A DNA stretch of 64,000 nt from Paramacrobiotus metropolitanus (GCF_019649055.1 NW_026570225.1:1178001-1242000), one strand, 5' to 3'; positions 26,383 to 39,875 are shown, numbered from the stretch's first letter. Program-made: numbers and translations. The notes: a model not told the origin generated them from the letters alone.

Positions 26383-27007
26383 TGAGACGGTAAAATTTAG
26401 CTTTTTTTTCAAATTTTTCACTGCATATTTTTATTATGTAATAATGATATAACCACCGCCTACGTATTCAATTCCTCTACGGAGGAATTGTCACGAATGT
26501 GTTTTTCTGATTAGGATAGAATTTTGCATCAATCAAAAAACTTTAAGTACTTACTCTATATGAATATTAGATTTATTAAATTATTGAACTGAACCTAGTA
26601 AATTTGCAGTACAGAGTTCGCTGGAGCACAAAATGAAACAAATTTCATAGTTGAATGTGTGTAAAACCTTGGAGTCCAGATTAGTTAATTTTGATGTACC
26701 ATCGAATCATGAAACTCTATGCTATTGTATCGATCGAACAAAGGTCACGCTGTTTTGACACCCATAGTTATACTGCATGGTGACACAGTTGTAGTGCTTT
26801 TCGCACACATGTGATGGTTAGAATGCAATTAAGGAAACCAACGATTAAATGGTCGGAAGGAAAATTGGATGAGAAAAGCAAGTTGACTTAATGGTTTCAC
26901 CATGACATAACAATATTTTACAACAAGCCTCCAACTCAGCGCTGCCCCGAATGGGATCCGCATCCTCAACACAACACTGCGCGCCGGCCCAATAGTCTGG
27001 CGATCAT

Positions 27008-27037
27008 TGACGTCAGCGTGGCAGTTAACGTATAAAA
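27008..27037 (+). promoter_or_regulatory. CRE site followed by TATA-like box
   Basis: A full CRE palindrome TGACGTCA (27008-27015) lies about 15 bp upstream of TATAAAA (27031-27037), in an otherwise gene-poor region. It could be a core promoter or an enhancer fragment. No downstream gene is recognised. Confidence 0.25.
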
Positions 27038-30000
27038 CGATTAGGATCAGCTTCCCGCCCATACAGGCTGAAAAGACGCTGCATACACGGCGGCCCGCCG
27101 TAAATTTATTCCATTAAACAACTGGGTAAAGGAAAGCACAGTGTGTTGCACTGAACAATTAATGTCGCGTAAATTCCGTATTGTTGGGCAGAAAAAATGG
27201 CGCATACGGTTTGCGCACATTGGTTCATGCAAGGGTAAACATTTCTGTAATCGACGCGACGCCAGCATTTTCCCTGTTGACACGGCAAACAGAGTCTCGC
27301 TTTGACGCGAAATAAGGAAATTAAAGACGCCGGATGGGTTTGTTTTAGTGCAGATAATTAAAATGCTAATGGCCAGTAAAATGGACTAGTCGGTCTACCC
27401 CTTTCGTCGATTGTTTTATTGGATTTGTTAGTTTGCTGAGTGTGCGTTACGCATATTCTTTTCGCTATGATCTTAAATCAATAATTCAATCGGAAATCTG
27501 CCGCGTAAAAGCGCATTCTGGTTATCCTACTTGAAACTTTTGCGAAAAGCTAGCCGAATACTGGAATAATTTCACTTTTGACTAGCTCATGATTTACCGT
27601 AACTGATGAAGAACAAGGATCTGCTTTTACTGTATTGCCGTTACATCTTTTACATCTTCGTAGCTAGCCTGCACAGAAAACAATCAATTCTAAACTAATA
27701 AAATTTGGGGCTATAAAGTTCAGCGTTGCGCATGTAATAAGGAATTACTTAATATGAACATCTTAATTAACTGGCTCAACATTTTGAAAATAATTGATCT
27801 GTTAGGTAAATCGATACGATCCACAAAAAATAGCAATGATTAAGCAGTGACACTCTTAATGCGCTGGCGTTAAGCGTTCGCATACTGAATGGCACACACT
27901 ATGACGGTGTTGTTGCATAAGCGCCGTGCATGTGTGTGTCGCGTAGAAGTCTTCATCGAAAAAATGATTTATCTCTCTGGCGGGACTGGGCTCTAAGTTG
28001 CTACAACTGATACAGCAAGGAAAAGCAGTGTAACATGAAATCTGATTATTTATGGTGCTGTTCTGTAATTACCCAGCCGACTATTAATCACAGCCTTCCT
28101 GTCAAATGTTTAGCCTTTGCAACAGTATTTCGCTTTCTCTCCCACACTATCTCGTTCGCCACACAGACACACAGATACATCACGGCCACGTTTCCCATTT
28201 TCTTCCCGAAAAAATCATTAAGTTGCGATTAAAGTCAACGGTCGCTGCGCCGCGGTCTCCCTTAAGACAGACGTTGCAGTTACAGCACCGCAATCGACAA
28301 GATCATCAGCATAAAGAACCACTTTGCAAAGGTCGTACTCGCAATTTGCACCATTTCATGGCACTGCATATTAACAACATGCGGCCGAAACTTGAAGTTC
28401 AATACCGAAAAGCCGCGCGCTGCTTTTAATTTTGCTAAGAAAACAATTTTCCTGCAGAGAGCTTATTTTAATTAAAGTTAAATGTATTTACAAAATATCG
28501 AAAATAGTGTTGTAAGGTGCGAAGCTGTTCACGAAGTGCTAGCTGGCAGTCAAAAACTTGAGTGACACTAAAAATAGTCGGCATTCGATGCGTATGCGCT
28601 CATCGTATGAGACAGATTTAGACACGTTACAGAGTGGTACTATTAGGAAAAAAACAGCTGGAATTATTGAAATATTTTTCCTCACAAATTAGGTTGCCAG
28701 TGACGTCAGCGCGGCGGGCCAGAAATACCGTCATGTTGTTATGGAAGGGCGATCGCTGCGGAATGCGATGCCGCGCAGTGAGTGCCTCGGGTCGGAGTGG
28801 CGAAACGCTTTGTACTCATCACCCAGTGTATCTGAACACTTCCTCCCCATTGCCAGTAACATAAGTAATGCTGCATCTTGTACAGCTCCGTGGCCATGTG
28901 CTGGCTGATAATTTGACGTGGCAGACAGAATGCTGCCCCGGCGAAATTGCGACTGGACCATTGGAAGCGGATATCCGATGCCAATTAATTAAACATATCA
29001 ACTCATCCGCGTCGAATTATGGCACTTTTCCAGTACTCTGGGCACTACGTCTATCAGCGCTCGCAGCTTGCATAAAGACTTCTGTACTAAATTTAAAGAA
29101 TGTTATTTTGGAAGGGCACAGTGTAAACTTTAGTTTTTTGTCTGTTATACTTACTCCGTTACTCGTTAATTTCATTGAAATAAATTTGAGTCTTTGACAT
29201 AAGTGCTTGTTCACGGTGTCACGGTCACTTACGAATAATAATAGTAATAACAGCAATAAGTTATAAATCAAACTACTTTTTTGTTATTTATAAAAGGAAT
29301 TCAGAACCTTGGAAGTTAATACGAATTAAGTACGTACCAAAATCAGGTAAACGGAACTTAGTTAATGTCCGTGCGCTTGATCGAAGCACAAAGTGGAAGA
29401 TGTTGGAAGTGCGAGGCATTCTCGTACACGTCCACGTAGTTAATGCTCATCTAAATTTGCATTCTGAAGGTAAATTCAATAATGTATTCGTTGTACGCAG
29501 CATTATTTGCTCTCGGCCCTAGGCGAGCGTAAAAATACTTGCTTAAATTATTATACTGTAGATGCTACCGGCTAGCGTAGTATCATTTTGTTAGAAAAGC
29601 CGAAATAATCGCAGTAATTAATGCACTAGTACTGATCGTGGGATTACTGTACTTACTCTACGTGTACAGTTAATTTTAAGTAATGTTTGAATAATTAATA
29701 ATAATGGTTGAACCGCCTTGTGTGCATGCTTTAAGCTTTCTCTTTAAATTACTGGGACCGTGACAGTAGTGTATACAACTGTTCTGGCTGTGTAACACTA
29801 GTGCAGTACTACAACTTATTAAAGTGCTAACCGTATGTATGCTATGACAGGGAAACTCGAAAGTTTCCGTGGTAATTTCGCAGCGTCGGACTGCGATACA
29901 AAATACTGGAAGTATAATACTACATTTTAAAAGGTGTCAAAACGCAGCGTATGTTAAATTGTAATAAACATTCACAAAAAATGACTGCGACTCTAAGGGT

Positions 30001-30054
30001 GTATACGACAACTGATGAATAATACTCCGTAGCAGCAGTCTGCAGAAATTAACC

Positions 30055-33000
30055 ATGGCAGCTGTGAATAAAAAGGTCAAAGAACTGCCACACAAGGTCG
30101 AGGAGAAGATCACAACTAAGGTCATCAAATCCGACCACAAACTATCGGGATTAGCTACATTTAAGGAAGGTGCCACCAACCGTGCCTGCTACGTGGAGGA
30201 GGTCTTGCTCAACGATGACCCTGAACTGGTGGAAGCACTAAGAAAATCAAAAAACCTGCTGGAGAAGACTGTCTCCGAGGTTGGCAGACAAACACTGTGA
30301 TTACATTTTACTTTGGCATTAAAGTGATAATTTGTAATTCTAGCTTTAAATTTATTAATTATTATCTGCAATTATCAATTATGAGTAAATTGCTGTTAAT
30401 ATGAATGTGGTTATCACGCTGTTTTAAAGCGTTCGCTAGTACGGTATGCGCATTCTATATAAAATACAATATACTGTATATTGGCTTGCAGGAAACCATC
30501 AACCAAGTCTTCAATAAAAAGCGAACAAAACCACCAGCGCAGTTAGCACAGTTCGACACACTCTGTCAGCCATTGAATGAAGACCCCATCAACAGTAACC
30601 TCCTCCTTATTCCCATCGGAAGCATCAATCCAGGCACTCGATTTACAACCACACAGGTGCTGTCATTGCGTGGCACACTAGGCTATAATGAAAACGAAGT
30701 GGCTGATCATGGTAAAACTAAATTCCTACTTGCACACAGTGGCACAACTGATACGTGTATCATAATTTATTAAAAAAGTAAAGCGTGTTATTACGCAATA
30801 AATTTACTGTCCTTTGCATTTATTTTAAAAATTTGCGCCTATCAAAAGTTTTTAGAGTAGAGTAATATTTTCTTTCAGCGACAAAATTGGGACGCAGCTT
30901 GTACGTTCAACAAAAGGAAACGTATAATTGCGATGCTAAACTGTCCATCGGCGGAGAAACCGTCGTTGGTCATAAAGCAGTGCTCGCCGCCTTCTCCAGT
31001 GTACTATCACGGCTGTACACTAGCAAATCGACAAACGAAGTGGAAAGCTTACAAGATAACGTGCACCATATCAGCGCCGATCCTAAAGCTCTTCAAAAGG
31101 TCATCCTGTGGATGTACACGGGCAATATAAAACTTAGCGACCAAAGTGAGCAAATACGGCAAGTACGAACGAAAACTGCTATGTGTCACGTTCAACAATA
31201 AATTACCGCCAAAGCGATCAACATTTATTCACATTTTTAGAAGATGCGATGCCGCATTTAGCCGAAAGCGGGAACTTACAAAAAATGTTAACTAATCAAG
31301 AAATAAAAGACTTCATTTACACATTTTACAGATTGCTCAGTGCTTAAATATGCCATACCTGTCACGCGCGGTTAATGAGAAGGAAGGTCATGGTCGCGGT
31401 AGCGTCCATGGCACGAAAGAAGTAGACCCTTTTGAAAAGCCATCAGCGGACAGTCTTCCCGCCATGGAATGTGATCCCAAGTATTCAGCGCAGAGAACAA
31501 GCGAAGCCTTGGTTAAGCTCACACGTAAATCCAGTTTTGCGCAATTGATCAGCAAAACGGAGGACGGTCTGAACAGCGCGGGTAAGCCGGACAAACCGGA
31601 AATACGCATTCCACAGGAAAGGATTCGCGTTCACCGAAAGGCTCAAAAATTTGGGTAAGAACCATTCTTTTTACTTTAAAAACATAGCTAAGCGTCGCAA
31701 GTCTAATAGATAAGCCCTATACGCGAGAGGTTCTTGTTTTAATACTCTGGACCATTAATTAAGGACTCAAAAGCTAACATACAAAATTGAGGTAACTAAC
31801 GTAAGACTTAACCAACATAACGAAATTTATATGGACAGGGTAATGCATGTTCATAAAATTATGACTTTTCCTTTGACTGGCATGTTTGCCGCTTGTGTTG
31901 CTGGCATTTTTCTCTGTGCATATCTCTACTGCTTTTTTTCAGCCGCACGACACCTTTACCATGTCAAACTCCGTAACTATAGAATACTGAAAATTCCAGT
32001 AAAAAAAATATGCGTATGTTCAGTTAATCATGCGGCAGTTTGTCATTGCACTAGCTGTATTTGTATCCTGGTCGAAATTCTCTGTCAGGGCGACAATTGG
32101 CAGTCTGGATGTTTTTTCCGCACCAGCGTGTTACATGCCTACACGAAAAAAATAAACAATTGTTGCTTACCGGCGGCTGCCCTAAACAAGTACATTAGAA
32201 CTTCGTCTTTTGACTGACAGTGGACATTTTGGACATCCTCCTCGCTCTGGGAAAGGCACAACAGAAAGTTCCAACAATCAAAATGTGAGCGCCAGGTCTG
32301 AGACTAAACTGTTAAGGCTTCAATAGGAAATCAGGAAGTATGCGCCGCCGCACTTGCGCGACTTACAAGTAGGAAGCGCCATCAACAGTCGCTGTGCTGT
32401 CAAAGAAATAGTTTCCCGGACACGTGACAGTCTGCGGTCAATACGGGCTGATTTTTTCGCGGTTTACCGGATACTTTTCGTTCCATTCCTTGAGTTGTTT
32501 TCGATTCTAAAGCAGCATGTGTTGGCTACATCAGCAGAATTCTGTGGCCGCACTTGCCTTGTTGGTCTAGGCGGAAAACTCGGGGCGTTCGGATTATGCC
32601 AGGTATGAACAACGTTTCCGTTGTCGGCCGCTCCTCCTCAGTATTCGGTATTTCCCATATTTCCGCGGCACTTCTCCAGCAGCTGTTTGATTGTCGCCGC
32701 TTCTGCTTGCTCTGGATGAACGTTAGCACGTTAGAAATTAACCCGTTGTCCATGACCTCTTCACAGATTATATACTGTCAAAACTCTCCTGCATCGAAAT
32801 TCAATTTCGGTTGTAATTTCTTTGTTTAATTTCAAAGTTATGATGTTTTATATGATGTGCGAGACTGTTGTACCGTGCCGTTGTTGCTCTTAAGTGTACG
32901 AGTATACAAGAAAATTATTTAATTCTGGTACTGATGAATAATGGGTGACCACCGCGTCCTTAACTTTGGTGTGGGCGATATTCACCTCCCTTCTTGCAGA

Positions 33001-33626
33001 TTACCTTTGCGGAGTTGTCTCTATGGTGAAATTTCAATCTGATTCTGTTGTAGAGCTGCTGCTTTGTATGGAATGCTAGCCGAAGGATTATCCGATCGTA
33101 AGTTGACAGCGTTCAAGTACAGAAAACATAAAATCGCGATAGAGATAAAAAATTTAATAACGTTATTACGTGCATTACTCTGAAGACAAGAGGATTTATT
33201 TTTCTTGCAGTGACTCCCCAGCAAATATACGAACTTCTTTCCAGTAACCATATATGTGTGAAGGTAGGTCTGATCCTTGTAACAGAATCATAAATCAGTC
33301 ATATGGATAAAGGTCAGTTGCTTATGTTGCTGTAGACGGAAGTTGATGTCTACGAAGCGGCTGCTAAATGGTTAAAGGCCGACTTTGACGACCGGGAAAA
33401 ATACCTGAACCAAATGATGGAGTGTCCGCGTTGGGTGCACATGAGTGAATGCGACTTCGTTCAAGTGCGCGCATTGGATCCGCAATTCTTCCACCACAAA
33501 GTCATCCAGAAGCATGTGGCGCGAGCGAAATGGTTTCAGGATTTGCAGAAACGGAGTATCACATGGAAAGAGTACAAAGTTCCGAAAAATCGCGTAAATG
33601 AAGCGTGTGGATTAGTTAATACTTAA
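30055..33626 (+). CDS. BTB/POZ and BACK domain protein
   Basis: Probably a substrate adaptor or scaffold of the BTB-BACK class. Well-supported exons: 30055-30279, 30492-30711, 30879-31162, 31332-31654, and at the end 33054-33097, 33211-33263, 33336-33626. The first two exons encode about 150 N-terminal residues I do not recognise, Lys/Glu-rich at the start. The BTB fold spans exons 3-4: YNCDAKLSIGGETVVGHKAV, then LQKVILWMYTGNIKLSD, then IAQCLNMPYLSRAV across the junction. A low-complexity linker follows (ends at 31654). The BACK region is in the last exons (LTPQQIYELL, EVDVYEAAAKWLKADFDD). Two middle exons (about 32221-32285 and from about 32326) are phase-compatible but weakly supported. There are no Kelch repeats. 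The gene ends 237 bp from the convergent IMP4 stop. Confidence 0.8.
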
Positions 33627-33863
33627 CGCACAGATTATGCATTTACAGAAGTCAAATAATATCAACGTCCAACGAAACCGAGCGTAATTCTATATCCGCA
33701 CATTTCCGATTAGTCTTTAATACGATTCCAGTCTTGATAACACTGTCGATATCTACTTTCTCATGATCAAACATCTGCATTCCGCCGTAACAGAAGCAAC
33801 ATCGGTTCAAACTTAAAAAAAAACAAGGAAGAAGTTTTCTATGAGACATAAATCATGAAAATC

Positions 33864-36090
33864 TCATGCTTCAGTAGCGTTTTTCGTAAGGAATCCAGGA
33901 TCATCGCTTAAATATCGGCGTTTCTTGCTCGTGTTCATGAAAGGCTTCAGCTGCCATTCTGTGTCGGCAGCGTCGATATTCTCCACGGTGCCCAATTTAA
34001 TCGAGTATAACTTCATCTCCATTCGAGGACCAACCTAAAAATTAATAACATGCATCTTCAGCATCTTAATTCATTAATAACGCGCTTGTTCAAACTTCGG
34101 GGAGGATTCCGTAAAGTACTGTTAGTCTTAGGAACGATACTGCTGTCATTCAAAATACAAAACTCATGTCAGACATAGACCGCGGGCTTACAAACCGTGC
34201 GAAATGCATTTGTTTGGAAATACCAATAAACAAAATAAAACACTATTTAGTACGCAACGAAACAAAAGGAAGTATGAAAAGCAAAACGAGGAGGGGATAA
34301 ATTCGTAGCGAAAAACACTCATGTCTTCATATGGAGGCACTGTTAGACCTGTCCAAACCAAATAATTCAGTAAATACTTTTTAGATCTGTCTGAACCAAA
34401 TAATTTAGTAATGACGATCTAGATCAAATAATCCAGTACGAATGTTAAATTTTTTCGGTACCGCACATTATATTTAATTATTACCGACCAGACATTGAAG
34501 TCCTGTTAAACGGGTTGTCTGCTCCTGATACATGAATGAATGAATGAATCATGACAAACGTAACGTATTTACGGTACTCAACTTACCTACGTACTGTTAT
34601 CAGTTTCCAAAGTGGAAAATTTTAAAATATTCATGTAGATAATTAATGCATGAACAGATTTTCTAGAAAGAAGATGAACTTCGGAAGTACAAAAAGTGAA
34701 GCGCTGTTGAAACAAAAAATATAACAGAAACTATAAATAATATTTCGGGCTCTCATTAACGCATACCTCTTCTAATACGACATTTTTGCCATCCTCTTTC
34801 TTGTACGTATGATGGCGAAAAGAGATGAAATCATCCTGATTGGCAAAAGTTATCACCCGTTTGGAATCTTCCTTCGGAACCGGGAACAAATGCTTCAAAA
34901 TATTGACAACGCGTTGACCCAGCCGACTCTTGAAATTGTGAAAAATAAGATGTGGATACTGCTGGGACATTGTGCCCATATTGGGAATGTCATGGCGCAT
35001 AATCACGTTTGTCAAGGAGAACATGGCTGTCGGTCCGTAAGGCAAATGGCTGATTATCAAAGTATCCGGCTGTCCTCGATGTTCATGCACCTGGAAATAA
35101 AATATAACAAGAAATGTTTGAACAAATTCGAATGCCTGTTTATGCGAAAACAACTATGCAATTTTCGGTTTTCCTTAGTTATAATAAAAAAAATGCTGGT
35201 AAATTTCGATTACGCGCTATAACACAACAAGCTTATATTTCATAAAATACTGACAATTCAGAAGACAACAAAATAACTACTGAACAGGTGTGCAATGATA
35301 ATATATACAGAATTATTTGGACCCGTCAAAGTAAAATCCAAATAAACTAGTGTAATATTGTGAGCTAAATTATTAAGCGCTTTTTAAGCCAGTGCATTAA
35401 CAATATAACGGTCTCCAGTATGCAGTATGGTATATAAAATATTCTGAAATTTTTTTTCGATATATATAGGGACGAGCGTCGCTCACAAAGATACACTCTT
35501 ATAAAAGTTGCGTATAAAATTATAAATACACTAATAATAAAATAAAAAGTACGTTAAAAGTATAAAAACATATTATAAAAAGTATGTAATATGAAAAGTA
35601 CGTTAAAATATTGTAAAGTACGTATAAGTATCGTTACTTACGATAATCTGCTTTTGATCTGCAAGAGAAGACGCACCTGAACAAAATCGGTGACGTTTTT
35701 TGATCGACACCACTCCAAGAGAGTCGTCATCTCGTAACTTCCGCGATTTATCCGGTGAGAATTGGGGAAAATTAGTTTGAGTTCTTTGGCGAACTGCTTT
35801 AGCTTCGCAGATGGATCGCGTGATGTAGTGATGACGATATTAGGGTCTTCCACGCCAGCCCAGCGGTACTCGTCGTCTTCGTGAGTGACAATTCCCTGAC
35901 CGCCCTCGTCATCCCAGTCTGTCTTCTCAGCTAGCAGCAGAGCATCCTTACGAAGTGCGCTGGGTAGGATGTGGCTCTTGTCCAAGGCGTTCTTGACTTT
36001 GGCTTTGTTCTCTTGAATGGTTCGCTGACGTTCCTCAATGCTTTTGCGGTAGAGATACTCACGCCGCAGACGAGCTTGTCGGCGCATCAT
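33864..36090 (-). CDS. IMP4: IMP4, U3 small nucleolar ribonucleoprotein
   Basis: A Brix-domain subunit of the U3 snoRNP/SSU processome needed for 18S rRNA maturation in the nucleolus. Three exons (36090-35677, 35090-34767, 34034-33864) are all joined in phase 0 and give 302 residues (human about 291). The start is the first of two adjacent ATGs before [15 protein letters not shown], exactly where the family begins. Family signatures visible are [20 protein letters not shown], the Brix core [40 protein letters not shown], and the C-terminal [15 protein letters not shown]. The gene is divergent from RPS20, with 423 bp between the start codons. Confidence 0.97.
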
Positions 36091-36513
36091 CTTTAGTGGT
36101 GCTGATAAAGATACCCGCTTCGCTCTTTTAGTGGTGAGCAAAACCGCAAGATAAATAATAAAATGGAAATAAAAGCGTGGGGAACTCTATAATTGTCATC
36201 TAGTAAATTCCTACGTTATAATAGAACAGCTGGCAGGGTTAAAGCAGTCTTCCTGCCGATTGTCCGCAGCACAAGCATGCGGCAACTCGGGCGGTCGCCG
36301 GTAGGGTTGCTATTTTGCTTGGAACTGGAATGGGCACATACGGTGACATACCATTTCCAATTTCTCGTTTCCTTGCTGTATTAAATCTAACGAGGCCCGC
36401 CGGTCCGTTATTATAACGCTTTGGACGCACAAATCCACAAACTGGCTGTTTTGAGTGTTTTCTTTGAACTTCTTGGTTTTCCTGTAAGACTTTAAGATAC
36501 CAGTTCTACTACA
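36091..36513. promoter_or_regulatory. Bidirectional promoter region IMP4 / RPS20
   Basis: The 423 bp between two divergent start codons must contain both 5' UTRs and probably both promoters. Both products serve ribosome production, which suggests shared control. I do not see an unambiguous TATA box on either side. Confidence 0.55.
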
Positions 36514-37438
36514 ATGGCAGCGGTAAGTCAAACACAGTAGCGAATTGCGCGTGTGGAAGTCTTCGCACAGTTTTGTGGCTGAGCGTTCTTTGTGGGTTCT
36601 TGATGGTTTCATTGGGATTTTACAGACTCAGACCCAAGTTTATGATGACACCAAAGAGGGCAAGGAACATACCGAGCACGCGGATGTTAGGAAGATCCGG
36701 ATTACTCTCACCTCCACGGATGTAGCCGCACTCGAAAAAGGTTCGATTACTTGTCTGGTCTCTTCTGCAAAAGTTTTTCGTTTCCAGATTTCATGCCACT
36801 AATTTGGTAGCATTAGCATTATTCTGTTATCAACAACGAAATGGTGGGTTTTCTCTGTCCAGTTACTAGTGTTTGTTTGATTTTGGTTACTTTGGTTTTT
36901 CGGTTACTTATGCAGTTATACTAGCTACTTGGTAATGGCAAAACAACGGGAATTTTTACTTGTATCCTGATTATGGGTTTTCTGCTTATATGGTAAAGTT
37001 CATTTGCATTCTGAATTTCATGTTCGTAATGAAAGTTGATTGTACTGTGTTCAAATGCTCACGATCAGCATGTAACATGTGCGGGTACAACTTGGACGGT
37101 AGTGTTATTATTGTTCTAAGGGTATTGGATCTTTTGGTCAAATGGTTTTTAAAGCAACAGTGCATGACATTTTCTTCGCAGTTTGTACGGAATTCATTCA
37201 GAAATCGAAAGAGAAGCGCGTGCGAACCAAAGGCCCAGTCCGCATCCCCACGAAAGTGCTCCGCATTACAACCCGGAAAACGCCGTGCGGTGAAGGATCC
37301 AAGACCTGGGATCGATTCCAGATGCGCATTCACAAAAGAGTTATCGATCTGTTCAGCATACCTGACACTGTTAAGCAGATCACTTCCTTTTCTATTGAAG
37401 CTGGTGTCGAAGTGGAGGTGTCGATTGAAGGAAAGTAG
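36514..37438 (+). CDS. RPS20: 40S ribosomal protein S20 (uS10)
   Basis: A small-subunit ribosomal protein. Three exons: 36514-36522 (ATG GCA GCG only), 36626-36740, 37182-37438. Phases 0 and 1 close to 126 residues. The uS10 core is unmistakable: [65 protein letters not shown]. The N-terminal tail ([18 protein letters not shown]) is lineage-specific. The minimal first coding exon followed by GTAAGT is typical of ribosomal protein genes. The introns (103 and 441 bp) are candidate snoRNA hosts, but I could not identify C/D or H/ACA boxes. Confidence 0.98.
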
Positions 37439-37482
37439 AGTATTTATAACGTGAAATTGTTCGCGCAAAATGGAAACTCTAA

Positions 37483-37488
37483 AATAAA
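37483..37488 (+). terminator. RPS20 polyadenylation signal
   Basis: AATAAA lies 45 bp after the RPS20 stop codon, the expected short 3' UTR spacing. Confidence 0.65.
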
Positions 37489-38597
37489 ACCTGACCGCAT
37501 TATTGGATTTGGTGATTATTTTGTTTGCTGATTTCGATTTACTTACTTACCTCGTACATAAAGGAACAACAGCTTGCAGATGTGTTTGAATCGCCGTTTA
37601 TGTAGTGTGGTAAGATACGAGTATATCCCGTTGACCAGTGTGTTTGACAATATGCCTGTACATAAACTGTTAACTACACCTACAATATTGTATGTGAGAC
37701 CAGGGATACTTACACGATAAGCAAAATGGAGGCAGAGAAGCGCGCTCGCTGTCCGGAAACGTTTTGTTGTATTTACAAATTTTACAGTAGACGCTGTTTT
37801 ATCATCAAACAAATTTATAACTGTTGTATGTGAACCCAGGCACATAGGTTGATATTAATTTTCACATTTAACAGAGATTATGCACAGATCGCTTCCGGCA
37901 ATTCACGACAACCACATTAGCTATGCAAAGGTTTGCTGCAGATAATAATCAGTAGAGAAACAGGTAAAACCGATCCGTTTTGCCATTTAAGAATTTCTAA
38001 GTTGTCCTTAGCCTTGCCATTAATAGTAAGTACAAATATGTAGTGTCGTCCATCGCCGGGTAGTCTTAGATTGCATGTTCAGCTGTTTCCGTGCGCATAG
38101 TACATACCGAACATTCGGAAAGGTTTTAGTTATTGTCAGTTTTCGCTTTTTTACTGTCGTGGTTTTTGTCGTACACATGCTCCAGTCGAAATTAAGCAGC
38201 CGTTCAATTTCATGTTATTGAAATACCAGAGTATTAACAATATAACGGGGTTGTCGGCAAGATATTAAATCACCGGTTTTTTTGTCAGTTGCATAACTTG
38301 CAGTGAATTGTTTAGTCGCCGAAAATTCGAAATGCGCACAGAATACCCAAATACTGCATTAGGGATTACCCTATTCTATTGTAAGTATCGGAACGCAGAA
38401 GTTTTAACTGTTTCTATCTGTACTGTTTATCAATTGTAATCAATCCGGTTGCACTGAAATTTAGTTTCTGTCTGCATGATACAATAATGTATATGTAATT
38501 CAGGCATTTAAATCATAAGCGGTGGTATAAGTAATTACTTTAGCCAATACAATAAGTGTACATTTACAAGTACAAAATAATAATAAGACCATTCTAG
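37489..38597. other. Intergenic region
   Basis: No supportable gene lies between RPS20 and the KTEL protein. A minus-strand open frame at 37543-37845 has no recognisable motif. The first exon of the KTEL gene may lie in this stretch, because no ATG is found in frame at the start of its hydrophobic segment. Confidence 0.45.
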
Positions 38598-39875
38598 AAA
38601 AGTTGCGCCTGCTTATAAACTATGAAGTCGTCGCAATATTTTTTAAATTGTTGCTTATTGGCGTAGTTCTATGCGTCAGCTTTTCAATAACAGCGGCGCG
38701 TCAGCGAAGTTCCGCAGAAGGAGATTGCCTATGGTCACTGGATCCGTTTCTGGGAGTATACGATATGGACATGTCATCCAGAAACATGATAGCAGAATTT
38801 TCCGGTGATATCTTAGGTATGATATGATGAGGAAATAATGTCTAAACGATTAGCTCGCACTTATTGCTATAGATGTACGCTATTATGTGCATACACAGCC
38901 GAGTAGATATCTGTATACAGATACAGTACATACATATCAGTACTTATAAAACCCTGAAAAATTGCCGTCTTTCCTCCTTTGTTGCTTGAGTCATACATTT
39001 TTTAGATTTTAATTACATTGTAGTGCAAATCTGCCAGGCGTATTGTTGTATGTACTAGCTGGTTCCGAATAAAAGATGATTAATTTTGTAAGATTGAATA
39101 CAGTAATTCATTATTACGTTGCTGAAGCAAAGTAATAAATCAGCTTATCACGTAATAAATCACTTTTGTCTTCATATTTATATTAATTTTGTTCACTGTT
39201 TTAACCGTGTAACTGAATATCTTACGTCCTAAATCGTTGTATTGTACTCGTACAAACAACATCAATCCACAAGTAAGATCTCAAATTTTGTAACTTGTTT
39301 CGGTAACTCGTTTACCGATCGTCAGGAGTGCCGTCCGCCGTAGTGGAAGCCGGCGAGCGAATTGTGTTCAATAAAACGGACGACGGTGAGAAGTATCAGC
39401 AGTTTGTCATTCGCAATGATTCAGCGTACAATGTCCAAATGGTATTCGTACTGGGGAAGCCGGATAACGTTCCGCTGCCCAAAGGATGGTTCCTGCAGTA
39501 TAACTACACCATGCCTACGGAAACCAGTTTACTCGCTACTTTCTCCTTTTTCATGGGCACCTACACCGCGGAATTCGAAATTTCTTTAACGTTTAAACCG
39601 AATGCAAGTGGATTTCACGATGTACGTAATTAACTGTAGATGGAAGTAAATTCTAACCTCACCTTCAATGAAATACACACATTTTCACGAGCATAGATAC
39701 GAGTACTTACTGTATCTATCGCGTATTTGAAACAGAAACTGTATGCGCAATATCCATTTTACAGGAAGTGCGAGTTTTGAATCCAAAGCAGTTCACGGGG
39801 ACCGCCGAATTCTATCGTGTAGGCGACGATCAAAAAGAGATGGAAGCAGCAAAACCAATAAAGACCGAATTGTAA
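38598..39875 (+). CDS. Unrecognised ER/secretory protein ending in KTEL
   Basis: I do not recognise the family. Three coding segments join with consistent phases: about 38598-38816, 39326-39621, 39765-39875. The first begins with a hydrophobic stretch (FFKLLLIGVVLCVSFSITAA) that looks like a signal peptide or membrane anchor. The body has aromatic and polar strands (YQQFVIRNDSAYNVQMVFVL, LLATFSFFMGTYTAEFEISL), suggestive of a beta-sandwich, with NKT, NYT and NAS glycosylation sequons. It ends IKTEL, a KDEL-like retrieval signal of the kind known in some ER proteins. No in-frame ATG precedes the hydrophobic part, so an upstream exon with the start is probably missing from this model. Confidence 0.6.

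Larger units (their letters stand above)
20892..30054. other. Extended gene-poor region
   Basis: About 9 kb between the first K2P exon and the BTB-BACK gene, on the upstream side of both. Open frames exist on both strands but none has a domain, codon-phase-consistent splicing, or a family I recognise. It is the likely location of regulatory DNA for the two divergent flanking genes. It contains a GAGA-rich tract (21033-21053), the fold-back repeat at 26191-26382, a short tandem repeat at 25741-25830 and two CRE-type TGACGTCA sites (27008 and about 28700). Confidence 0.5.
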
